This document shows, in pieces, positions 30,929 to 38,318 of a stretch of DNA of 38,318 nucleotides. Both the position numbers and the translations under genes were made by a program. The stretch's first letter is position 1. Each line of letters opens with the position of its first letter. The DNA is taken from positions 1-38,318 of the forward strand of contig JBLRWQ010000026.1 in assembly GCA_047921175.1 (NCBI GenBank). Reading direction: 5' to 3'. This DNA is from T1Sed10-7 sp047921175. GTDB lineage: Bacteria > Actinomycetota > Nitriliruptoria > Nitriliruptorales > Nitriliruptoraceae. The notes beneath the pieces are model-generated. The model saw only the letters and a program-made list of their open reading frames with translations, had not been told where the DNA came from and did no database searches.

Positions 30929-31513
30929 TCAGTCGCGTCCGTCCCTACCGGAGCGCTCGACGACCTCGAGCTCGATCGCCCCGCCGGCCCGGGTGAGATC
31001 GAGGAACCGCAGCGCGCTCCCGTCCTGGAACACCAGGGTGTGGTCGACCGCCGGGGTGCCCACGCGGATCGTCACCCTCCCGATCGGATACCCGTGGTGG
31101 TCGACACGATAGACGCCGTCGGCGGTGGTGAAGCTCGTCATTCGCTCCCCGAACCGCTCGGGGCCCGTCGGCAGGTTCGGGCCGGGATGGTCGAAGACCA
31201 TGCCCTCGAGGGTGAGGGTGGTCGTGCCGTCGACCCCGAAGGTCTCGACCACGGGGCGCCGGGTGACCGAGTGCGTGTGGTGGAGCTCGAACCGCTCCCC
31301 CACCTCCAGGGGGCGGCGGTGCAGCACCTCGCCGCTGTCACCATCACGCAGCTCAAGAACCGCGTGGGTGCTGCCCGGGGCCCACAGGAGCACGCCGACG
31401 GCCGTCAGCAGCACGACCGAGGCCAGGCCTGCCCACCAACGCCGCAGGCGCCACGGCGCCAGGGAACGGTGCGTCGCCGCTGCCGTCCCGGACGCCGTGG
31501 CGGCGGGGATCAC
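30929..31513 (-). CDS. DUF1850 protein of the TAXI-TRAP operon
   Basis: This 194-residue protein has a membrane anchor (residues about 26-45, WAGLASVVLLTAVGVLLWAP) and an outside beta-rich domain with RFELHHTHSVTRRPVVETFGV, the conserved H-S-V block of DUF1850, then FTTADGVYRVDHHGYP. DUF1850 proteins are regularly encoded between a TAXI solute-binding protein and the fused TRAP permease, as here; their role in transport is not known. The GTG start overlaps the solute-binding protein stop (GTGA). It precedes the permease by 27 bases. Confidence 0.85.
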   Translation of the reverse strand: MIPAATASGTAAATHRSLAPWRLRRWWAGLASVVLLTAVGVLLWAPGSTHAVLELRDGDSGEVLHRRPLEVGERFELHHTHSVTRRPVVETFGVDGTTTLTLEGMVFDHPGPNLPTGPERFGERMTSFTTADGVYRVDHHGYPIGRVTIRVGTPAVDHTLVFQDGSALRFLDLTRAGGAIELEVVERSGRDGRD

Positions 31514-32511
31514 TGCTCGTCGTAGAAGCGCTGCGCGCCGGGGTGCACGTCGATCGTGTTCCCGTCGAGCGCGGTGGTGAGCTGGATCTGGTCGCCGACC
31601 GCGACCGCGTTCGCGATCGACTCGGTCTCCTCGAACAGCACGCGCGTCAGCTCGTAGGCGAGGTCCTCGTCCAGGTCGAGCGTCGCGTACAGCGTCGCCC
31701 AGTTGGTGACGGTGACCGCATCCGCATCCTGGCCCGAGTACGTGCCGGCCTCGATCGTGAGCGCCGACAGCGTCGGGTCGTCGGCGATCAGGGTGTCGAG
31801 CAGGTCCTGCGGGATCGACACGATGGTGATGTCGACGGAGGTCGCGACCTCCTCGATCGACCCGGCCGGCAGCGCGAGGATCGCGAAGGCGGCGTCGAGT
31901 CGGCCGTCACGCAGCCCGTCGGCAGCCTCGCCGAAGGTGTCGTTGAAGGCCGTGATGTCGTTGTCCGGGTCGATGCCCTGCGCCTCGAGGATCGTCCGGG
32001 CGATGACCTCGGTGCCGGACCCGGGGGGGCCGAGCGCCACGCGGGCACCCGCGAGGTCGGCGATCTCGGTGATGCCGGAGTCGGCGGTGGCGACGATCTG
32101 GGTCACCTCGCCGTAGATGTTCGCGATGGTGACGAAGTCCAGCGGTGTGCCGTCGAACTCGCCGGTCCCGGCGTCGGCGGTGTCCGCGACCCCGTTGACG
32201 GCGAGGATCAGATCGACCTCACCACCGTCGAGGAGGCGCAGGTTCTCGACCGACGCACCGGAGGACTGGGTGTTGACCCGCACCTCGTCGATGTTGTCGT
32301 TCCAGACGCCGGCCATCGCGCCACCGAGCGGGAAGTAGGTCCCACCGGTGGAGCCGGTCGCCATCGTGAGGAAGGTGCGGTCGCCGCTGGCGTCCTCACC
32401 GTTGTCGTCGTCGGTCGCGCCGTCGTCGCCGTTGCAGGCGGCGAGGACCATCGCACCTGCGGCGATGGCGGCGGCCAGGCGCAGGGTCCGCTTGCGCTCG
32501 TGCACTCCCAT
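31510..32511 (-). CDS. TAXI family TRAP solute-binding lipoprotein
   Basis: This is the extracytoplasmic receptor of the TRAP system. The 333 residues begin with a lipoprotein signal peptide (MGVHERKRTLRLAAAIAAGA then MVLAAC), with lipidation at Cys26, and an acidic linker (residues 27-44). The binding domain shows FLTMATGSTGGTYFPLGGAMAGVWND, a clear TAXI hallmark (G-S-x-G-G-x-Y-x-x-G), QSSGASVENLRLLDGGEVDLILA, and ARVALGPPGSGTEVIARTIL. ATG at 32511 follows AAGGAG ideally. It heads the TRAP operon, with a strong promoter candidate at 32762-32790. Ligand unknown: TAXI proteins bind diverse organic acids and amino acids. Lnt in this window could finish its acylation. Confidence 0.95.
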   Translation of the reverse strand: MGVHERKRTLRLAAAIAAGAMVLAACNGDDGATDDDNGEDASGDRTFLTMATGSTGGTYFPLGGAMAGVWNDNIDEVRVNTQSSGASVENLRLLDGGEVDLILAVNGVADTADAGTGEFDGTPLDFVTIANIYGEVTQIVATADSGITEIADLAGARVALGPPGSGTEVIARTILEAQGIDPDNDITAFNDTFGEAADGLRDGRLDAAFAILALPAGSIEEVATSVDITIVSIPQDLLDTLIADDPTLSALTIEAGTYSGQDADAVTVTNWATLYATLDLDEDLAYELTRVLFEETESIANAVAVGDQIQLTTALDGNTIDVHPGAQRFYDEQ

Positions 32512-32615
32512 GCTCGCTCCTTGGCTGTCCGGGTCTGGCCCGGCGTCCGCGATGCGGCACCTCCCGGCCGGCTGGCCGAACGGTGGGGCGACATCGTCCC
32601 GTGACCCGTCGCCGT

Positions 32616-32627
32616 GGAACCGGTTCC
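32616..32627. repeat. Perfect 12-base palindrome in the TRAP operon leader
   Basis: GGAACCGGTTCC is a perfect palindrome in the untranslated leader, 105 bases before the solute-binding protein ATG and about 130 bases past the promoter candidate. It could be a regulator site or just a short hairpin. The rest of the leader (32628-32737) shows no gene. Confidence 0.4.
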
Positions 32628-32737
32628 GCCGGGACCACGAACGGCGGTCACGACCGGCCGAGGTGGCCGACCCCTGGTGCGGAGGATCGGTGCCCCGGGG
32701 CCTCCCAACCGGCCCGGGATCCACGACCCGCCGCCAC

Positions 32738-32749
32738 CTACCGCGGTAG
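32738..32749. promoter_or_regulatory. Operator-like palindrome at the TRAP promoter
   Basis: CTACCGCGGTAG is a perfect 12-base palindrome lying about 13 bases downstream of the -10 candidate, that is, over the likely start of transcription. This is where repressors of transporter operons usually bind. No regulator gene is adjacent. Confidence 0.45.
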
Positions 32750-32761
32750 TACGTAGGCGGA

Positions 32762-32790
32762 ACGATAGCGACACGGTCGCTTCGCGCCAA
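32762..32790 (-). promoter_or_regulatory. Promoter candidate of the TAXI-TRAP-usp operon
   Basis: On the minus strand TTGGCG (32790-32785) and TATCGT (32767-32762) are separated by exactly 17 bases, the best housekeeping-type promoter in the window. It would give a leader of about 245 bases before the solute-binding gene, which is unusually long and contains two palindromes. Confidence 0.55.
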
Positions 32791-32902
32791 GGGTGCGTGC
32801 GCGCTGGAGGCTCCTTGCCGCGCCGGTCGACGCCGGATGGACTCGTGCGGGCGCACCCCACGTCTGACCTGCCGGCGGATCGCGCTGCGTCGCCAGCGAG
32901 GA

Positions 32903-35900
32903 CTACGGGACCGTGGTCACAGCATCGCAGCCGAGGAAGGTGAACATCTGCCCACCCGCCACGTAGATGCCCGTGAGGCAGGCCTCGAGGTCGCTGGCCT
33001 CGAGGCCGGTCTGGGAGATCCGGTGGTACAGGACCATGTCGAGGTCCCGGTCCTGGGTGCGGTCATCCAGCTCGTGGGAATCGCGGACATGGAACACGTC
33101 GTTGTGCAGCGGTGCCCCACCCGTGCCGTTCCACACCTCCGCCAGCGAGCCGAACCGGACGGTGTCCGCCAGGATCGTGGTCGCGTCGAAGGGGTGTTGC
33201 AGGTCGTACTCGCCCGCTGCGGTGGACAGCGCCGCCACCGGCACGACCCCCCGGCTGCCGAGGTTCACGAGGTTGAACGCGTTGCCCGGGCGGATGTTGA
33301 TCGCGATCGGGGTGACGCAGTCGAGGGTTGCGGTGACCTGGCCGGTGTCGTTGGCCGGGTTCGGGTCGGAGCCCACAGCCTCGGCAGGCGACATGCCCAC
33401 GGTGAACAGGACCTCGTGCCGGCCTGGCGCCTCACACCGGACCATGACTTCGTGCTCGACGAGCGCATCGGCCCCGACGGTCAGTGCCAGCACCGGCGTA
33501 TCGACGCTCACCGGGATCGCGCTCACGCCCACCCCGGCAGCGGCGGTCGTCACCACCGCGTTCATGGGTGAGCTCGGTCCGCGGTTTCGGACCACCGAGG
33601 TGACGGTGAGGTTGACCTCGGCACCGATCAGCGCCTCGGTCGACAGCCCAGAGATCGAGACGGTGTAGACCTCGAGGTCAGCCACCGCGATCACGGTCGT
33701 GTCGACGGAGGCCGTGTCGTTCGTCGGATCGGGGTCGTCGTTCGATGAGCTGACCGAGGCCTGGTTGGTGATCGTCACCGGTCCGCCGGTCAGGTGCACG
33801 AGGTCTGCGGGGACCGCCACCTCGAGTTGCACGTCCGTGGAAGCGCCGGCCGCGAGGTCGCCAAGGCCGCAGACGACGTCGCCGTTGACGACGGGCCCAC
33901 AGCGCGGGTCGGCGGTCACGAGGGGCAACTCGGACGCAAGCGCATCGACGAGCTCGACCCCGGGCGCGGTGTTGGGGCCCAGGTTCGCGACCGTCACCGT
34001 GTAGGTCAGGTTCGTGCCCGCGGCCACGGGGTCACGGTCGGCCACCTTGGTCACCGACAGATCCGCACCGAGCCCGAGCGCTGCTGCGAGGTCCGGCAGC
34101 GGCCCGATGTTGCCGGCGAGCGCCAGCGCGGACGTGTCCTGCGGCGTCCCGGTGGCCACCAGGAGGGAACGGATCTCGGCCGGCGTCAGCGGCGTTCCCT
34201 GCGCCTGCGAGACGCTCGAGACGATGCCGACGGCTGCCGTCACGATCGGGCTGGCGCTCGAGGTGCCGCTGAACCTCCCGGTGTAGGCATCGTCGCTGTC
34301 GGCGGAGCCCTGCAGGCTGCCGTAGCCGGTCGTTGTGACACACTCACCCCAACCCTGGAGGTCGACACGCGTGCCGAAGGTGGAGAAGTCCATGCGGCCG
34401 CGTGGTGGAGCGGTGGGGGTGCAGTCGCCGGGCGTGCCGGTCCCGCTCGCCACACCGGCATGCGGGTCGGCCGCGCCGGCCCCGACGATGATCGACCCGG
34501 AGTCGGGTCGGCTCCCGAACGTCGCGTGGTACGGGGCCGAGTCGAGATCCTGGCTCCCGTTGCCCGCCGCCTGGACGACGTTGATCCCGAGCGACGTGGC
34601 CGTGACGATGGCATCGAAGTTGGCCTGCTCGAACTCGACCGCGACACACCCGAACTGGCTCTGCGACGTGCAGCCGCCATTGGCCCCGGCGAGCTGGACC
34701 TCCAGCAGGATCACGTCGCCGGCAACCGAGTTGGCCGTCGCGACGTCGATGGCGTTGCTCGTGCCGCCCGCGCGGCTGACGAACGCCGGGGCGGCGAGGT
34801 CGGCCAGGCCCAGCACGCCGGAGCCGTCGTCTCGGCCGAAGAGACTCCCCAGGACCGCCGTACCGTGATCGAACGGTGGGCTGAAGGCCGTCAGCGGCTC
34901 ACCGTTGGTGTAGACCGTGAACGTCGGCAGGTCCTCGTGCTCCGGGTTGAACCACCGCTCGATGTCGATGATCTGCACGTTCTCGCCCCGTCCGCCGGGC
35001 AGGGTTCGGGCCGCGTGAGCGTTGATCCCGCCCGGGGCGCCGACGCGGTAGCCCTGGAAGAGCCGGTAGTCCGGCGTACCGTTGGCCGGATCGAGCTCCT
35101 CGGCTGACTCCGGGTAGGCGAGCTCGACGAGGTCGAGGGCGTTGAGCTCGTCGATGAGCCGGCCGACCTCGACGAGCGGCTTCGAGGGGAAGGAGAGCCG
35201 GAAGTAGAGGTTCTTGTCGCCCTGTTCCCGGCCGGAGACCCGTTCGGCGAGCAACCTCTCCCGGTCGAGTTCCTGCTCGGAGCGCACGTCGAACAGCCGC
35301 GTCGGGATGACTTCCGGGTAGGCATCGAGGAGGTCCTCGAGGGCCGACAGTTCGTCGTCACCGAGCGTGACGAAGCGGCCGTCGTCCAGCCGCACGCGGG
35401 TGTCCTGGCTGAACTTGACGTGGATCCGGTCGTCCGCGAACCCCTCCAGGACCTCGGTGGTCTCGGGCTTGTCCGGCTCGAACCGCGGCTCCAACGCGGC
35501 GCCAGGCTCCGTGACGCGGAAGTCGCTGCGTGCCATGACCCCCGATGGCTCGCCACAGAGGTCCCCGACCCAGACCAGTTCCTCCGCCACGATCGTGGCC
35601 GAGTCGACGACCGCCTCGGACGGGACCGTGATCGGGGTCTCGAAGGTGCCGTCGCTGGTCAGCGGCTCCTGTCCGAGGTCGACGGGCGAGGCGTCGACCT
35701 GGACGAACGACAGCGCGACCGCGCAGCCGTCGAAGTCCGCACCGGAGACCGCCACAACGGCGCCGGGCGGGGCGAAGAGCGGATCGACCGAGATCGATGC
35801 CGCCGGTGCCACCTGCCCCGCCGCAGGCACGGCCAGGTGCACGCCGAGCAGCGCGGGGACCAACGCCAGCACCAACGCGAGGAGTCCCGCACGCCCGGCT

Positions 35901-35953
35901 CCGCTGCGAGACCCTGTGGTCGAGGTCGAGGGAAGGTCACCGGAGGTCTTCAT
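32903..35953 (-). CDS. Secreted subtilisin-like serine protease with DUF11 and IDIKPG-type domains
   Basis: This 1016-residue S8 protease has an N-terminal signal peptide (AGLLALVLALVPALLGVHLA, cut near residue 46). Next come a beta-rich domain (about 50-150) and a segment resembling an inhibitory propeptide (about 165-290), then the catalytic domain (about 300-620) with Asp330 in VQIIDIERW, His363 in FDHGTAVLGS, Asn465 in VQAAGNGSQ and Ser565 in FSGTSSASP. After it come a DUF11 domain (about 630-745, DLSVTKVADRDPVAAGTNL), a second CARDB-like repeat, and a C-terminal domain (about 870-1016, AINIRPGNAFNLVNLGSRG) that matches the IDIKPG-type repeat of secreted proteins. There is no cell-wall anchor. 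It is encoded within the Pup locus after pup. Confidence 0.9.
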   Translation of the reverse strand: MKTSGDLPSTSTTGSRSGAGRAGLLALVLALVPALLGVHLAVPAAGQVAPAASISVDPLFAPPGAVVAVSGADFDGCAVALSFVQVDASPVDLGQEPLTSDGTFETPITVPSEAVVDSATIVAEELVWVGDLCGEPSGVMARSDFRVTEPGAALEPRFEPDKPETTEVLEGFADDRIHVKFSQDTRVRLDDGRFVTLGDDELSALEDLLDAYPEVIPTRLFDVRSEQELDRERLLAERVSGREQGDKNLYFRLSFPSKPLVEVGRLIDELNALDLVELAYPESAEELDPANGTPDYRLFQGYRVGAPGGINAHAARTLPGGRGENVQIIDIERWFNPEHEDLPTFTVYTNGEPLTAFSPPFDHGTAVLGSLFGRDDGSGVLGLADLAAPAFVSRAGGTSNAIDVATANSVAGDVILLEVQLAGANGGCTSQSQFGCVAVEFEQANFDAIVTATSLGINVVQAAGNGSQDLDSAPYHATFGSRPDSGSIIVGAGAADPHAGVASGTGTPGDCTPTAPPRGRMDFSTFGTRVDLQGWGECVTTTGYGSLQGSADSDDAYTGRFSGTSSASPIVTAAVGIVSSVSQAQGTPLTPAEIRSLLVATGTPQDTSALALAGNIGPLPDLAAALGLGADLSVTKVADRDPVAAGTNLTYTVTVANLGPNTAPGVELVDALASELPLVTADPRCGPVVNGDVVCGLGDLAAGASTDVQLEVAVPADLVHLTGGPVTITNQASVSSSNDDPDPTNDTASVDTTVIAVADLEVYTVSISGLSTEALIGAEVNLTVTSVVRNRGPSSPMNAVVTTAAAGVGVSAIPVSVDTPVLALTVGADALVEHEVMVRCEAPGRHEVLFTVGMSPAEAVGSDPNPANDTGQVTATLDCVTPIAINIRPGNAFNLVNLGSRGVVPVAALSTAAGEYDLQHPFDATTILADTVRFGSLAEVWNGTGGAPLHNDVFHVRDSHELDDRTQDRDLDMVLYHRISQTGLEASDLEACLTGIYVAGGQMFTFLGCDAVTTVP

Positions 35954-35980
35954 GGCTGACGCCCCTTACGGGCGACCCGG

Positions 35981-36037
35981 ACGTACGTCGCTCGCGACAC
36001 CCCCGCCTGCACTCCGGTGAGCGCTTCGACGCGAGCG
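35981..36037. repeat. Palindrome and long-range stem in the protease leader
   Basis: ACGTACGT (35981-35988) is an 8-base palindrome, directly followed by one arm of a perfect 8-base inverted repeat, CGCTCGCG (35989-35996) and CGCGAGCG (36030-36037), around 33 bases. The pair could fold the leader of the protease mRNA, 35-85 bases before its ATG. I could not match it to a known riboswitch. Confidence 0.4.
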
Positions 36038-36061
36038 GGCCGACGACTGGGTCCGGCTTCA

Positions 36062-36090
36062 ACTCAAACACCTGCGCCAGCGGGCGTCAA
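36062..36090 (-). promoter_or_regulatory. Promoter candidate of the subtilase gene
   Basis: On the minus strand TTGACG (36090-36085) and TTGAGT (36067-36062) are 17 bases apart. The -35 is good, the -10 imperfect. It would give a leader of about 100 bases. It lies in the 199-base gap after pup, so the protease need not depend on the pup promoter. Confidence 0.4.
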
Positions 36091-36152
36091 GGCCGGGCCC
36101 AGCGGGTGGCGGCCCGCACCGTCAGGCGGCGCTCGGCATGGCGTTGGCTGGC

Positions 36153-36347
36153 TTACTGCCCGCCCTTCTGGACGTAGCCGCGCACGAACTCCTCGGCGTT
36201 GTCCTCGAGGACCTCGTCGATCTCGTCGAGCAGCTCGTCGACGTCGTCGACCACGTCGCGAGCGGCATCCCGCGTGGGTGCCTCCTGCGCCGCCTCGTGC
36301 TCCCGTTCCGCGCCCTCGTGTGCGTGGGTCCGGCCTGCGTCGCTCAC
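36153..36347 (-). CDS. pup: Prokaryotic ubiquitin-like protein Pup
   Basis: Pup is the small disordered tag that marks proteins for the proteasome. The product is 64 residues, the family length, acidic, with a coiled-coil-prone middle (DVVDDVDELLDEIDEVLEDN) that Mpa binds, and the C terminus EEFVRGYVQKGGQ. The last residue is Gln, so it must be deamidated by Dop before PafA can ligate it. GTG at 36347 is used because AGGAGG lies 5 bases upstream; the frame extends further but without a good site. dop lies 52 bases upstream; the usual downstream gene prcB is displaced by about 8 kb. It ends in TAA. Confidence 0.97.
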   Translation of the reverse strand: MSDAGRTHAHEGAEREHEAAQEAPTRDAARDVVDDVDELLDEIDEVLEDNAEEFVRGYVQKGGQ

Positions 36348-36377
36348 CACGTCCTCCTCGCTGCCCCCGGGCGCGGC

Positions 36378-36383
36378 ACGGTA
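36378..36383 (-). promoter_or_regulatory. Candidate -10 (TACCGT) for pup
   Basis: GCTACCGTGCC on the minus strand, 31 bases before the pup GTG and within the 52-base dop-pup gap. It matches the hexamer found in the divergent 1386-1406 region. pup may thus be made at a higher level than dop. Confidence 0.4.
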
Positions 36384-36399
36384 GCGCGCAGGGTGGCGC

Positions 36400-37884
36400 T
36401 CAGGCCGTGAGCCGTTCCAGGAGTTCCGCGACGTCCTCGACCTCATCGAGCAGCACACCGACATCGGCTCGGGTGCCGCGACCCGGCTCCATCATCGGGA
36501 CCCGGTGGAGCCGGTCGCCGCCGGCGTCGAGCACGATGGCGTCCCAGCCCGCCGCCACCACCTGGGACCGGAAGCGGCGGATCACCTCGCCCCGGAACCA
36601 GGCGCGCGTGTCGGCCGGCGGCGTCGTCACCGCTGCTGACACCTCGGCGTCGCTCACCAGGCGCTCGACGCGTCCGCGGGCGGCCAGCCGGTGGTAGAGC
36701 CCCCGGTCGACGCGCACGTCGTGGTACTGCAGGTCCAGCATCTTGAGCCGGTCGTGGTCCCACCCGAGCCCGTGGCGGCCGCGGTACTGCTCCAGCAGCT
36801 CGAGCTTGGTGGCCCAGTCCGCCACGCCCGTCAGCAGCCGCGGGTCCGAGCGGGCCACCTCCAGCGCCGAGCGCCACCGCGCCAGCACGTCCCGCTCGAC
36901 CGCGCTGGCGTCCTCGCGCCCGCGCAGGTGGTCGGCGACGACGTCCAGGTACCAGCGCTGGAGCTCGAGCGGGGTGATGGTGCCACCGGTGAGCAGGGGC
37001 AACGGCACCCGACCAGTGAGGTCGTGGGAGACGGCGTGGAAGGCCCGGACCGGGTCCTCGAGCTCCGGCGGCTCGGGGACGGCGTCGTCCTCGATCGCCG
37101 CCAGCACGAGCAGCATCGTGCCGACCTTGAGGTAGGTGGCCACCTCGCACAGGTTGGCGTCCCCGTTGATCACGTGCAGGCGGCGGTACCGGTCGGGATC
37201 GGCGTGGGGTTCGTCGCGGGTGTTCATCAACGGGCGCTTCAGGGTGGTCTCGAGCCCGAGCACCACCTCGAAGAAGTCGGCCCGCTGCGACAGCTGGAAG
37301 GCGACGCTCGGATCGAGGTGGCTGCCGATGCGACCGGCGCCGGTCAGCAGCAGCCGAGAGACGAAGAACGGCACGAGCCGGTAGGTCAGGCGGCCGAAGG
37401 GCACGCGGCGGGGCACGAGGTAGTTCTCGTGGGTGCCGTAGGCGGCGCCCTTGCCGTCGGTGTTGTTCTTGTGGATCAGCACCCGGCTGCCCGGCGGCAG
37501 GCTGGCCGCCGCGCGCTCGGCGGCGTCCGCGAGGATGCGCTCCCCCGCCTTGTCCCAGATGACCAGGTCACGCGCGTTGGAGCACTCCGGGGTCGCGTAC
37601 TCCGGGTGCGCGTGGTCGACGTAGAAGCGGGCGCCGTTGGTGAGCACCGTGTTCGCGAGCCCCAGCTCGTCGTCGATCATCGGCTCGAGCGAGGGCGCCG
37701 TCCGGGGCTCGCGCGCGTCCACCAGCGGGGACTCGTCGGTGTGGTCCCAGCGGACGTCCCGCCGGCCGCTACCTCGGTAGGCACCGACGACCAACGAGGA
37801 GGCGACCACCGGGTTCACCTCGGTGTCGCCCGTGACCGTGATCCCGAACTCGGTCTCGACCCCGACGAAACCGGGACTGCTCAC
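36400..37884 (-). CDS. dop: Pup deamidase/depupylase Dop
   Basis: Dop converts the terminal Gln of Pup to Glu and also removes Pup from targets. The 494 residues begin SSPGFVGVETEFGITVTGD with Glu10 in the metal site, and carry the Dop-specific insert (about residues 38-68, RGSGRRDVRWDHTDESP) and the catalytic Asp90 in NGARFYVDHAHPEYATPEC. LIHKNNTDGKGAAYGTHENYL and NTRDEPHADPDRYRRLHVINGDANLCEV match the PafA/Dop family. GTG at 37884 has a weak site (GCCGG); it lies 7 bases after the mpa stop, so translation may be coupled. The paralog PafA is at 25050-26408. Confidence 0.95.
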   Translation of the reverse strand: MSSPGFVGVETEFGITVTGDTEVNPVVASSLVVGAYRGSGRRDVRWDHTDESPLVDAREPRTAPSLEPMIDDELGLANTVLTNGARFYVDHAHPEYATPECSNARDLVIWDKAGERILADAAERAAASLPPGSRVLIHKNNTDGKGAAYGTHENYLVPRRVPFGRLTYRLVPFFVSRLLLTGAGRIGSHLDPSVAFQLSQRADFFEVVLGLETTLKRPLMNTRDEPHADPDRYRRLHVINGDANLCEVATYLKVGTMLLVLAAIEDDAVPEPPELEDPVRAFHAVSHDLTGRVPLPLLTGGTITPLELQRWYLDVVADHLRGREDASAVERDVLARWRSALEVARSDPRLLTGVADWATKLELLEQYRGRHGLGWDHDRLKMLDLQYHDVRVDRGLYHRLAARGRVERLVSDAEVSAAVTTPPADTRAWFRGEVIRRFRSQVVAAGWDAIVLDAGGDRLHRVPMMEPGRGTRADVGVLLDEVEDVAELLERLTA

Positions 37885-37891
37885 CCGGCGC

Positions 37892-38318
37892 TCACAGGTA
37901 CTGGCCGGGGTTGACGTTCTCGATCGCGCGACCGGGGCCGTCGTCGCCGGCCAGCAGGGTGCGCACGTAGACGATGCGCTCGCCCTTCTTGCCGGAGATG
38001 CGGGCCCAGTCATCCGGGTTGGTGGTGTTGGGCAGGTCCTCGTTCTCGCGGAACTCCTGGCCGATCGCGGTCAGCAGGTCCTCGGTGGTCAGGCCGCGCT
38101 GACCGGTGGCCAGCAGGCGCTTGATCGCGAGCTTCTTCGCGCGGGCCACCACGTTCTCGATCATGGCGCCGGAGTTGAAGTCCTTGAAGTACAGGACCTC
38201 CTTCTCGCCGTTGGCGTAGGTGACCTCCAGGAACGCGTTGTCCCGGTCCATCGCGTACATGCGCTCGACGGTCCGGTCGATCATCGCCACGATCGCCGGC
38301 TCGGCACCCCCGGCGGCC
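37892..38318 (-). CDS. mpa: Proteasomal ATPase Mpa/ARC, C-terminal part (cut by window edge)
   Basis: The visible 141 residues are the end of the AAA ATPase that binds Pup and unfolds substrates into the 20S core. Seen are DRTVERMYAMDRDNAFLEVTYANGEKEVLYFKDFNSGAMIENVVARAKKLAIKR (the small AAA subdomain with the G-A-M-I-E sensor-2 region), and LTTEDLLTAIGQEFRENEDLPNTTNPDDWARISGKKGERIVYVRTLL. The chain ends in GQYL, the C-terminal motif that docks into the alpha ring and opens the gate. The coiled coils, OB domains and Walker A lie outside the window beyond 38318. It is the first known gene of the locus, before dop. Confidence 0.95.
   Translation of the reverse strand, partial: AAGGAEPAIVAMIDRTVERMYAMDRDNAFLEVTYANGEKEVLYFKDFNSGAMIENVVARAKKLAIKRLLATGQRGLTTEDLLTAIGQEFRENEDLPNTTNPDDWARISGKKGERIVYVRTLLAGDDGPGRAIENVNPGQYL

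Noticed and set aside
35954..36060. c-di-GMP or other known riboswitch before the subtilase
   Set aside because: The leader has a stem but none of the conserved loops I could recognise for GEMM, ydaO or cobalamin elements.
25050..37884. Recent duplication giving pafA and dop
   Set aside because: They share family motifs but differ greatly, including the Dop-specific insert; this is the ancient paralog pair known in all Pup-bearing actinobacteria.

Overview
This window is a GC-rich bacterial chromosome segment, almost certainly from an actinobacterium (Actinomycetota). The main evidence is a nearly complete Pup-proteasome locus on the minus strand (mpa/arc, dop, pup, prcB, prcA, pafA, pafB, pafC, tatA, tatC, helY), together with DUF4193, DUF2017 and a probable F420-dependent luciferase-like oxidoreductase. 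Frequent GTG starts and many 4-base GTGA/ATGA stop-start overlaps fit the same group. The gene content would suit a deep-branching actinobacterium such as a Nitriliruptoria relative, but that placement is inference. The window holds 41 protein genes (two cut by the window edges) and one tRNA. Only the exonuclease-murJ pair is on the plus strand.

Layout from the left. Bases 1-6250 hold the start of ahcY, aat (leucyl/phenylalanyl-tRNA-protein transferase), a divergent pair of a 5'-3' exonuclease and the lipid II flippase murJ, an LLM oxidoreductase, DUF2017, the N-degron adaptor clpS and a cold-shock protein. Bases 6400-9900 hold two small operons of partly unknown function: an SRPBCC protein with a coiled-coil protein and a DUF2384-like protein, and an unknown protein with an inositol-phosphatase-family enzyme and a RecB/Cas4-like nuclease. 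A tRNA-Glu(UUC) follows. Bases 9900-17900 hold lnt with an acidic DUF4193 protein, an amidohydrolase, a dipeptidase/acetyltransferase/acyl-CoA dehydrogenase operon and a lipid kinase.

Bases 17900-38318 are the Pup-proteasome neighbourhood. The order helY-tatC-tatA-pafC-pafB-pafA-prcA-prcB-pup-dop-mpa is the known actinobacterial order. It is interrupted here by about 8 kb between pup and prcB, holding a secreted subtilisin-like protease of 1016 residues and a four-gene TAXI-type TRAP transporter operon whose last gene is a universal stress protein. Small accessory genes also sit between tatC and helY and between tatA and pafC.

Two targeted-proteolysis routes are encoded. The N-degron route has Aat, which adds Leu/Phe to proteins, and ClpS, which delivers them to Clp. 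The pupylation route has Dop, which deamidates Pup, PafA, which ligates it, Mpa, which unfolds, and PrcAB, which degrades. A subtilase and a TRAP importer are placed inside the second locus. Candidate promoters show a recurring -10 of the form TAGNCT or TACCGT, and two of them share an identical 15-base block. No CRISPR array, insertion sequence, prophage or rRNA was seen. The only stretch over 300 bases without a gene is 32512-32902, which carries the best promoter candidate in the window and two perfect palindromes.
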